The notes below the pieces were generated by a model. That model saw nothing but the letters and a program-made list of their open reading frames with translations. It did no database searches and had not been told where the DNA came from. Positions 1 to 8,984 of a stretch of 64,000 nucleotides of DNA are shown here, in pieces. Position 1 is the first letter of the stretch. Each line of letters starts with the position of its first letter. Position numbers and translations under genes: made by a program. Source of the stretch: Fremontodendron californicum (taxonomy: Eukaryota > Streptophyta > Magnoliopsida > Malvales > Malvaceae). The stretch lies in NCBI GenBank assembly GCA_030761205.1, contig JAULJL010000015.1, positions 11,909,501-11,973,500 of the forward strand, in the 5' to 3' direction.

Positions 1-819
1 AAAATATGAATCATCTCTTGAATTTGTGGAAAAAGAAAAAGATGTTACAAAGTTGTTTAGAATGAAGAAAAGGCCCAACATGAATATCCGGCCTAGGTGA
101 CTATGTACTTGTAAAGAGTTTTGAGAAGTTTCTTTGTATAATCTTTTTATGTCTCTAAACTTTATAAACTCTTTGGAACCTTTGTGATATCTTTATCCTT
201 TTGTTCTTCAACCACATTACAAACCCCTTGGCCCCATTACAACCTTGATTAAAGACCTCTTGATTCATGAAGTTGTATGATCTAAATAATGGAGAATAGG
301 TGGACAAGCAAGAATATGGTAGAACTGTTTTCATGAGATTGATTGAGTGTAAACACTTCACCACTACTTTAAAGAGTGAAAATCATGAGGGTATCCCATG
401 TGAGAAGTTGAGATTAAATTTGAACATGCACTATTTTGATTGAGATATGTTATGTTAATATTGGCTTAACTCAAACAATTTACATTCAAGCTTGATTTTT
501 TGTGAAATTCTTTAAGCTATTGATTAGTTTATAAGACTTGTTCAAAGATTGTCTCTAATTTGTATTGAAAGGATTAGGAATAAATATTTTTAGTATATGT
601 AGTTTATTTATATTTTAGTTTTTCAATGTTTGTGGGTATCGTTCTAGTAAACCCTCACGAGACTAAACTCGTCCACTAGGGACACCTAGGGGTTTAAAGG
701 CTTGTGTCACATGCTAAGTGCCACCGTGATTTCCTACGAAAGTGGATTAGATTAGATTTTCTTATTTTATTTTTATTTGATTTTGCTCGAGGACTAGCAA
801 CAATCTAAGTGTGGGGGTG
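1..819 (+). mobile_element. 3' internal end of an Athila-type LTR retrotransposon
   Basis: This non-coding stretch closely matches the internal sequence just before the 3' LTR of the complete element at 27591-36484 (its positions about 33855-34670). It ends in the same purine-rich tract, AAGTGTGGGGGTG, directly before the LTR, which serves as the polypurine tract for plus-strand priming. The rest of the element lies outside the window to the left. No gene is visible here; the short minus-strand ORF at 155-364 recurs in the other copy only because the DNA is repeated. Confidence 0.8.
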
Positions 820-1870
820 TGATAACTCGTATAATTATATAGTTTTTAGTTATGTTTTATTATTGTTTTGTGTCAAATACGAGTTATTATTGTTTAGTCT
901 AATTGTGTTTATGATCTTTTATATTTTTATGTATTTTTGTGTTTTTCACAAGTTTCTTTGAGTGATTTCAGATTACTAGAATTAAGGGCAAATCCAGTTC
1001 AGTTTCAGTTCCGACACCTTTTGCCATATCAGCTATATCTCAAGTTTCATTGAAGCAATAAGGCTGAAATTTGTAGCCATGCAAAGCTAAGAGGCATATC
1101 TATCTTTTTCATGTTTTACACTTCTTAAAACGGAGTCGTTTTCCCTAGCAAAATCGACCATCAAGTTGGCTGATGTGCAATGACGTCTGTGCTGACATGT
1201 TTTCGTATTATGCCCATATCTTCTTATCCACATCAGTAAATGAGCTGATTCCAACGGCTATGGTTCCGTAACTGATAGGGGAACCTTTGTCTAGAAGACC
1301 ATGTGATCAGATCAGGCCTCCAATATTGAAGAACTCGACCATCAAGGTGGCTGATGTGCAATGACGTCTGTGCTGACATGTTTTCGTATTTTGCCCATAT
1401 CTGCTTAACCACATCAGTAAATGAGCTGATTCCAACGGCTATGGTTCCGTAACTGATAGGGGAACCTTTGTCTAGAAGACCATGTGATCAGATCAGGCCT
1501 CCAATATTGACGAAATCGACCATCAAGTTGGCTGATCAAAATCGTCATATACCTACCTTTGAAATTTGTAAAGCTTGTCTCTTGTCATTTAGCCCTCCAA
1601 AATGTGTATAAATAGAGGGCCTTGGATGATTGTAAGGGATCATATTAGAGATTGGTAGGATATTAGCCATTTTAACAAAATTCTCTAAGTTTTCTTCTTC
1701 TTTCTTTTCTCTAGTTTTCTTTTTCTTTAGAAAGAGCAAGAGGTTGGATAATTAATATTCTTCTTCTTCTTCTTTCTTTCTTTTATTTTCTTCTTAGATT
1801 CTATTTAATTTTATGTTTATAATGCCTATGCTAGGCTAAACTTCTATTTGGTTAAGGTTGATTTCAAAGG
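820..1870 (+). repeat. Truncated 3' LTR of the Athila-type element
   Basis: It begins TGATAACTCG, exactly like the LTRs at 27591 and 34671, and follows them through the TATA region (TATAAATAGAGG near 1606) to about 1870. There homology stops; the last 750 or so bases of the LTR are missing. It carries an extra internal tandem duplication that the other copies lack. Confidence 0.8.
1154..1515 (+). repeat. 181-bp tandem duplication inside the LTR
   Basis: Two near-identical 181-bp units start at 1154 and 1335, each with TCGACCATCAAG. A third copy of the short motif sits at 1516. In the intact LTRs a single unit is flanked by the same short motif on both sides, so unequal exchange or slippage between these short direct repeats would make the duplication. 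Confidence 0.75.
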
Positions 1871-2099
1871 TATATGTCTACAACAAATCAAGGTTATGAA
1901 ACCAAGCATTTACTGTGCCATTTTCATTGTCAATAATGAATCAAGATCCCTACTTTGCAAGTATGATTTTAACCCAAAAGAAAATATTATCTATACTAGT
2001 GTTTATAAATGATGATTCATTTTAGCTCATGTTTAAGAGACTAACCTTAGCATTTACCAAAAGCTTCACCTCATCACCTCAACAATATGATTAGCAACA
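1871..2099. other. Unassigned spacer between opposed LTR fragments
   Basis: About 230 bp separate the forward LTR fragment from the inverted one. I see no coding potential, repeat or known motif in it. Confidence 0.4.
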
Positions 2100-2928
2100 C
2101 ATACTAGATATGAATAAAATGAAAAGAAATGTAAGAAGCATAAATAAATAAAGAAAAAAGAAAACTAGAGAAAGGAACGAAGAAGAAAACTTAGAGATTT
2201 TTATTACAATGGCTAATATCCTACCAATGTACAATAATACTCTTACAATCATCCAAGGCCCTCTATTTATACACATTTTGGACAGCTAAATGACAAGAGA
2301 CAAGCTTTATAAATTTCAAAGGTAGGTATAATATGTGGGTGCATTTTTCTAACAATTTTCGTCATATTGTATGACAATTCTGATCAGCCAGCTTGATGGT
2401 TGATTTTGTCAATGTTGGAGGCTTGATCTGATCAAATTGTCTTCTAGAAAAATATTCCCCTATCAGTTTTTGATCCATAGCCGTTGGAATCAGCTCATTT
2501 TCTCATGTGGATCAGAAGATATGGTCAAAATACCAAAACTGGTCAGAACAGACGGCATTGCACATCAGCCAACTTGATACCATATTTCGCTAGGGAAAAC
2601 GACTCCGTTTCAAGAAGTGTAAAGCATGAAAAAGATAGATATGCCTCTTAACTTTGCACTGTAAAAATTTCAGCCTTAATGCTTCAGTGAAACTCCAGAT
2701 ATAGCTGATATGGCAAAAGGTGTCGGAACTGGAACTGAATTGGATTTACCCTTAATTCTTGATTTAACCTAGTAATCTGAAATCACTCAAAGAAACTCGT
2801 GAAAAACACCAAATTACATAAAAATATAAAAGATCATCAACACAATTAGACTAAGCAATAATAATTCGTATTTGACACAAAACAATAATAAAACATAACT
2901 AAAAACTATATAATTATACGAGTTATCA
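2100..2928 (-). repeat. Inverted LTR fragment of the same Athila-type family
   Basis: Read on the minus strand from 2928, the sequence starts TGATAACTCG and follows the first 750-800 bp of the LTR family, including the TATAAATAGAGG region near 2270, before homology fades near 2100. It faces the forward LTR fragment at 820-1870, giving an inverted repeat with a short spacer. Its right end interrupts the block shared with 58914 onward. Confidence 0.75.
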
Positions 2929-3795
2929 ATGATATTAAAAACTAATACTAACCGTAATTATATTGTTCAAATAAAATGATTCATTCTTTTGTAATAGTCA
3001 TTTTATTATTATCTTAAGAAATTTAATTGTTAATAAATATTTTTATTAATATATATAATATTGTATATAATGTAGTATTCAACTTGAAATTACTACTTTT
3101 ATTATTTTTATTATATAATTTTATTTCAAAAAGTGACCCACCACCATCCTAAGTGATACATTATAGCTAACTTTGCATGAGAATTGAGAAGCTGGCAAGA
3201 AGAATTGATTTGTTGGGCCAATATACTTTTAGGTCTTTTGTAATTTGTATCTATAAAAATAGCTTTTATTTTTTTGTATAGTTTTCAATTTCATGTATTG
3301 ACTTTTATTCTTAAATATTTTTTTAATAAAAGTATTATTTTTCCTTCGAAAACACAAAAAAAAAATTGTTATAAGTATACATATTATAGTATTATAAATT
3401 TATATCTTTAACATAGAGTAAAAAATTGGACTTTGAATGAAAGAGAAAAAAAAAAAACTAGCCACCTAGAAAATAAAAAGAAAAATATAAGAAAAAAGAA
3501 AATTTTAGAATAGATATTATCTTTACAAATATTTATAATTTATATAAATTATTTTTAAAATTTACTAAATATAAAAAAATAATTATTGATTTATATTTTT
3601 TAAAATGAAAAATATTGGTATCTACTGATTCGCCAAAGCAAATCGAGAGAAATTTTACTAGTTTAATATAATAATTATTGACATGATAGAATTGCATAAT
3701 ATTAAAAAATAATTAACATACAAAATGAAATACAACATAACATAAAAATTAAATAAAAACAATTATTTAATAACACAAAACGAAAAAAGGTGATT

Positions 3796-3984
3796 CTACA
3801 CCAGTTGAGGAGGGCGACTGGGCAGTTGGAAGCAGGCTGCCGGCCGCCCACTGTCCCTCCACTTAAGCCTTCCGACAGAGCCTTCTAGCAGAAGCGGGGT
3901 CGTCGACTCGTCCGAATGTGATTGGAGCCGCCAAACCCGAAGCACTACTTCAGCATATGATGGGTCTGTCGGGACGTAAGACAT
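3796..3984 (-). CDS. Hypothetical 62-codon ORF, possibly a first exon
   Basis: I do not recognise this protein. The ORF has a balanced, non-repetitive composition (start MSYVPTDPSYAEVV) and is much more GC-rich than its surroundings. The second copy at 59772-59960 keeps it open, with nine amino-acid changes and no frameshift or stop. The terminal ...CAACTGGTGTAG could be a splice donor (GTGTAG) rather than a true stop, so this may be the first exon of a gene whose remainder is absent or unrecognised. The MULE at 4065 lies about 80 bp upstream of the ATG, where a 5' UTR would be, which fits MULE preference for 5' ends of genes. Alternatively it is a gene fragment carried in a repeat. Confidence 0.35.
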   Translation of the reverse strand: MSYVPTDPSYAEVVLRVWRLQSHSDESTTPLLLEGSVGRLKWRDSGRPAACFQLPSRPPQLV

Positions 3985-4064
3985 TTCTTCAGACGGAGAA
4001 AGAGAGAGGGTGAGACTTGAAAAAAAAAATATTGTAGTATTGAAATCTTTGGAGGAAATCTTTA

Positions 4065-7000
4065 GGCAAATTTATTTGAATATTGATAAAAAAAAATTAT
4101 TTTTCAAATTATCGATTTTTTTTATTTACCAAAATACGTCGATTTTTTACGGATTTTAAAAAAAAAAAGTCGCCATATTCCTTTGGTTAAATTTTATTTT
4201 AAAATGAAAGAAGAAGAAGGAAATTCGCCATATGATATGGCGACTTCCCTTCATGATATAGAAAAAAAAATTGAAAAAAACTGAAGAAAACTTTTGTTCT
4301 GTTTTTTTCAATTTTTTTTTTTAAATATCAGTTCGAAAGTCATCATATGATATGTCGACTTTCAAACTAATCTTTTTTTAATTTGAAATTTTTGACTGTT
4401 TTGAAACAGTAAAAAAAAAATTAAATTGAAGGCAACGATCAAGTGACCGTTGTCTTCAAATTTTCACCCACCAACCCCAAAATATTCCTATAAATACCCC
4501 ATCAAATTCATTTTTTCATACATAAACTCTCAAATTCTCTTCTCCTCTTATTTTAATAAAAATAAAATAAAAATCTCAAATTTTCTCCTAGTGTTGATTT
4601 AAAAATGGCTTCATCATTATTGAGGTTGCAAGATAATCACATATCCACAATTATATGTCAAGAGGTTAGTAAATTTTTTATAATTTTTTATAATTTAATT
4701 AATTATCATTATAATTATTATTAATTTTTTATAAAATTTTAAGATTTTTATTATAATTTTATAATAATTATTATAATTAATTATCATTATATGTCTGTTG
4801 CATTATTAATTTTTTTTGATTTTATAATTATTTAATTTAATTAATTATCAACAGGATACTGTTCACGTCTTACGTTTGAGAATTTTTTGTTTTTGAAGAT
4901 CCGCATCCATCTATTATTGACTACTTAAAAAGTGCCGGATTTTATTATGCAAGTCAAATTCGACAATGTATGCTTCTGCCGGACTTAATCAGTGCATTGG
5001 TTGAATGATAGAGACCCAAGACACATTTTTTTTTTCGTTTGGTGAATGCACGATCACTCTAGAAGATGTTGCGCTTCAACTTGGACTACCAGTGGATGGC
5101 ATGGCAGTTACAGGCGCAAGTCTTCTAGATTGGAATGAAAAGTGTCAAAATTTATTGGACGCTTTACCTCCAAAAGAGTGTCTCAAGGGCTCAATGGTGA
5201 CAAAAACTTGATTGCAGTCATTGCAAAATCTTCCCAAAAACGCAAGTAAGAAAAGGTAAAATATCCTGCTAGAGCATATATTTTACGTTTGATTGGAGGA
5301 ATGCTAATGCCCGATAAATCGAGTAGTCGGGTATATTTACTGTATCTTCCATTGCTTCGTGATTTAGAGCATGCAGGAAATTATAGTTGGGGTTCTGCGT
5401 GTTTGGGGTTTTTGTATAGAGAACTGTGCTGGGTTACAGTTCCAAAGAGTCATGTCATAGGTGGATGTTTACTGCTTCTGCAGTTATGGGCTTGGCATCA
5501 ACTGTCATTTATTACTCTGCATGGGAATTTTTCGCCTATATACCTCCTTGCAAATAGGTAATAATCATGACTATTTTATTAATTTTGTACGAACTTGTAT
5601 GTTTTATAAGTCTATTAAGATTTTATATGTATTTTAACTGGTGGAGTCATCCTAAATATTGTAGCGATATTCCGATCGACATTCCAAGTATAAGATCACG
5701 ACTAGATCGAGTAGGATATCATAAGGTAAATGTTTCGATTATTACAATCAAGTCTTTTCGCAGTTTGTATGGATGTCATATTCTTCAAATGAAATTATGG
5801 CATGCCTCCCATCGGATGCCTACAATAATTGTAATATATGGAAAGCAAACACAACATTGATATGCTTTACATATTTAGAGTCGCACCATACTGACAGGGT
5901 GTTACGACAATTTGGGATGCAACAACCAATTCCGCAACCACCGGTGAACCTTGATAAGATTCACAAGATTGATATGCGTGGCGCCATGAAGTATTTTGGC
6001 CTACTAAGCATCGACAATGGATCCAGTGGTGGAATCTTCATTTTGAACGAATTTCGACAGGTATACCTATTGTTCGTAATAATTTCAACTCATCTAATGA
6101 TTACATAAGATGGTATAAAAATGAAGCCTGGCATTTTGTTTGTCCACTATCGAAGTTTGAGGATGTTAGGAGTATGCCATTTCCCGGACCAACTTCAAAT
6201 CTAGTCTCTCCTACATACGAAATAGAAGTTCCTAGACCTAGCCGACAACGTGGGCGGACGCGTCAACCGGCCTCATCACATGCGACGGAGTTCACTGCAC
6301 CGAGGATGTCATTTAGTCATCCTGAACCTCAACCAGAACATGGCATAACATCCAGTCATCGTTATTCCGTCAGTCAGCCCGGATTTGATGTTGATGAGTG
6401 TTACCGATCATCACCGCCAATGACAAGGTTAGATGACCAGCTCCTCACCCCAAGTCCAAGTTCAACATATCTAACTATAATGTATCAGTTTGGAACCCCT
6501 GCGTCAGCATTTGATGGTACATCATTTGTGGGTCCATCTATTAGTCAGGTTCCCTTTATGGGTGGACTAGGTATCGGCTCCTCGAGCAGTGGGTTTGCAT
6601 TTTTTGATGCAGAACATATGGGTCCCTCTAGTAGTGCGTTTCCATCAACTGATGTGGGTCATTTCCATAAGCATGCGGATGACATACAACCAGACCAGTG
6701 GCAGTAGGTCGAGGACGAGGTCGACAACAAATACGTGCCACTGACGAGGTTGAACGACGGGTGCAACCACCACGCAATAGGAGAGCTCGACATTGTTGCT
6801 CAACACCACGCGATACGAGCTCCTCCGTAAATAATTAGAATAAACGTACTTTTTGTATAATAATCATATATTTTTGTATAATTTTTATAATAATGTATTT
6901 TTTCCCTATAATAATCATGTATTTTTTGTATTTTTCATTCATTAAATGTAAAAATTAACCGTAATTTAAATTTTTAAAATTTAGTTATTAATTTTTAAAT

Positions 7001-7403
7001 TTAAAAAAATTAGTTTGGAAAACGGTATAATTTTTTTAATTTTATAAAATTAGTTTTTTAATATTATTATTGAATTTTTTTCGTTTAAAACGGTAAAATT
7101 ATTATAAAAAAAAAAATAGTTCGGAAGTCGCCATATGATATGGCGACTTTCCTTGTATTTTATTTTTTGTTTTTTTATATATCATGACGGAAAGTCGTCA
7201 TATGATATGACGACTTTTCTTCTTTTTTTTTCATTTTTTTAAAAATTTTATAAAGAGAAGTCGTCATATGATATAACGACTTCCCTTGTTTTTTTTTTTT
7301 TTTTAAATCCATAAAAAATCGACGTATTTTGATAAATATTAAAAAAAAAAAAAATCGGTAAGTTAAAAACTAATTTTTTTATTAATATTCAAATAGATTT
7401 GCC
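4065..7403 (+). mobile_element. Mutator-like element carrying a broken PMD gene (left copy)
   Basis: The ends are inverted: GGCAAATTTATTTGAATATT at 4065 and its inverse ending TTTGCC at 7403, continuing inward for roughly 100 bp with indels. The element is flanked by AAATCTTTA and AAATCTTTC, a 9-bp target duplication with one mismatch, typical of MULEs. Subterminal palindromes built on AGTCGCCATATGATATGGCGACT occur near 4220-4250, 4331-4367, 7123-7155, 7190-7222 and 7256-7288. No transposase is visible; the only gene is the MAIN-like pseudogene, so the element is non-autonomous. Confidence 0.75.
4615..6838 (+). pseudogene. MAIN-like plant mobile domain pseudogene (left copy)
   Basis: It follows the intact gene at 8985-11716 exon by exon. 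Exon 1 starts MASSLLRLQDNHIS with a GTTAGT donor, exon 2 begins near 4855, exon 3 near 5640, and the last exon starts near 5765 (FVWMSYSSNEIMACLP) and ends at a TAG at 6836. A TATA box (TATAAATA) lies at 4489. Lesions include an extra T that closes the frame near 4890, TGA and TAG codons near 5007-5012 where the intact copy has CGA and TGG, a TGA near 5209, and further indels between 5240 and 6120. The C-terminal tail from 6174 to 6707 is still open. PMD proteins of this kind (MAIN/MAIL relatives) act in transcriptional silencing in Arabidopsis; this copy is not functional. Confidence 0.75.
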
Positions 7404-7484
7404 AAATCTTTCTCTTATAATTATTATGATACTGCTTTCATTGGTCGGACTTGCATAAGGAAAGGGAAAAAAGAAGAAGGAGAA

Positions 7485-7486
<2 letters not shown>

Positions 7487-7533
<47 letters not shown>

Positions 7534-7649
7534 TACGTTTTTTTGTGCTGCCGCTCTTCTCAGACTTGTTTTTGAATTTTGCTTAAGAGGTTTTTCATTT
7601 GGTGACAATGATAGGACAGCCCTTTTGAAGAAGTGGATTGAACATTGAA

Positions 7650-7682
<33 letters not shown>
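7487..7682. repeat. (GA)n and (TA)n microsatellites
   Basis: A (GA)n tract runs from about 7487 to 7530 and a (TA)n tract from about 7651 to 7682. In the second copy of the block the GA tract is almost absent while the TA tract (about 63651-63681) is kept. Confidence 0.8.
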
Positions 7683-7686
<4 letters not shown>

Positions 7687-8183
7687 GAATAAAAATATGA
7701 CAAATGATCAATATTTCTTATTTTTAAGAATATATATTTTTAAATATATATTTAAGAATCTATTGATATTGAATGATTCTTAAATATATATTTTTTATTA
7801 TTTTTCATATTTTTATTCTTAAAATATCAATTATATATTTAAAAATGAGATAATTACTGTGAATGATTCTTAAATATATATATATATATTTTTTGATGTT
7901 TTAACTTATAAGTTGTAACTAATATTTTAGAGAGGAAAGAGTAAAGATGTTGTTGATATAGAAGATTGACTCAAAGTAAATGATGTAGCATTTATTCAGT
8001 TTTTATTAGTTTAGAAAATTAGAGAATGAAATTAGTAATTGTCCATTTTTAAAAAAAAAAATATGATTAAAGATTAATAATGAATTGCGTGATATAATTG
8101 GAATAGATTATCGTGTTGACAGATTAAAGATAAATTCAATCGTTTATGTGCTTAACATCATCATTTTTTAAGCGAGTTGAACA
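7683..8183. other. AT-rich sequence, no gene seen
   Basis: Several partly inverted copies of TTCTTAAATATATAT lie between 7720 and 7885, possibly remnants of a small AT-rich MITE. I see nothing codable. The part up to 8000 is shared with the end of the window. Confidence 0.4.
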
Positions 8184-8193
8184 TATTAGAGTC

Positions 8194-8632
8194 GGCTTTT
8201 TTATTACAATATAGCCAAAAAAAAAAAATTATCAAATTACCGTTACTTTTTGATTATTTCCCAAAATACGGACCTTTTTTTTTCAGCTGGGAAATCGCCA
8301 TCCCCCATGGCGATTTCCCAGCGTGTTTTTTTGCAAATTTGCAAAAAACACCAAGGGAAATCGCCATGGGGGATGGCGATTTCCCTTGGTGTTTTTTGCA
8401 AATTTGCAAAAAAATACCAAGGGAAATCGCCACCCCCCATGGCGATTTCCCTTGGTAATTTTAGCCAATTTTGCTAAAACCATGAAGGGAAATCGCCATG
8501 GGGGGTGGCGATTTCCCTTCATGTATATTTTTTTTTTAATTAATAAAAAAAATTTATATTAAAACAATATTTTATTTTAATTTGATAAATTTATTTTTAA
8601 AAATTATAAATTAAATTAAAATATTTTTTTTA
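8194..8632 (+). repeat. Left TIR with four hairpin palindromes
   Basis: The inverse of 12388-12776. Four imperfect palindromes of 37-45 bp share the arms GGGAAATCGCC and GGCGATTTCCC around a C-rich or G-rich centre, at about 8286-8322, 8348-8392, 8415-8457 and 8481-8523. They are separated by AT-rich linkers containing TTTGCAAATTTGCAAA. The overlapping ORFs on both strands here are products of the repeats, not genes. Confidence 0.85.
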
Positions 8633-8759
8633 TAATTTAAAAAAATTTAAAAATTCGTAAAATATATTTTAGATTTTTTTATAATTTAATATTTTGATTT
8701 TTTTTTTTAAATTTTAAATTTCAAATGAAAAAAAAAAAAAAAAAAAAAAAAAATTCAAA

Positions 8760-8857
8760 GGGGCAACGGTCATATGACCGTTGCCCCATCCCCCCTCCCC
8801 CCACCCCCCACCCCCCACGTCCCCCCTCCCCCCCACACCCCCCACCCTCTATAAATA
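8760..8857 (+). promoter_or_regulatory. Promoter region of the MAIN-like gene: palindrome, C-tract, TATA
   Basis: Three elements occur in order: a perfect 28-bp palindrome (8760-8787) centred on CATATG with arms GGGGCAACGGT; a pyrimidine tract with many runs of five to seven C (about 8788-8847), whose complement could fold as a G-quadruplex; and the TATA box TATAAATA at 8850-8857, 128 bp before the ATG. The broken copies at 4615 and 60600 keep a degraded palindrome and the TATA box, but lack most of the C-tract. Confidence 0.6.
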
Positions 8858-8984
8858 CCCCTCTCCTCTTCTTCAAATTTTCATTACTCTCATTCAAATT
8901 TTCATTTTCTTTCAAAATTTTATCATTTTTCTACCAAAAAAAATTTCTTTCTACAAATTTTTTTTTCTACAACAATATTTTGAA

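Larger units (their letters stand above)
2929..8000 (+). repeat. Left copy of a >5-kb direct duplication
   Basis: From 2929 the sequence matches 58914 onward, in the same orientation and order: AT-rich flank, the 62-codon minus-strand ORF, a MULE at the identical insertion point, simple repeats, and the motif TTTATTCAGT at 8000 that ends the window in the other copy. Single-base differences and small indels are scattered throughout. The shared MULE position means the block was copied as a unit rather than by two independent MULE insertions. The left boundary here is the inverted LTR; the right boundary may extend past 8000. Confidence 0.8.

Noticed and set aside
155..364. Conserved 69-codon minus-strand ORF, also at 34008-34217
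   Set aside because: It is repeated only because both lie in the same position of two copies of one LTR element; composition is not protein-like and no domain is recognisable.
8177..8562. Overlapping ORFs on both strands with repeated GNRHGGWRFP-like words
   Set aside because: They are translations of the TIR palindromes; the same peptides appear on both strands and in the other TIR, and there is no codon bias or start context.
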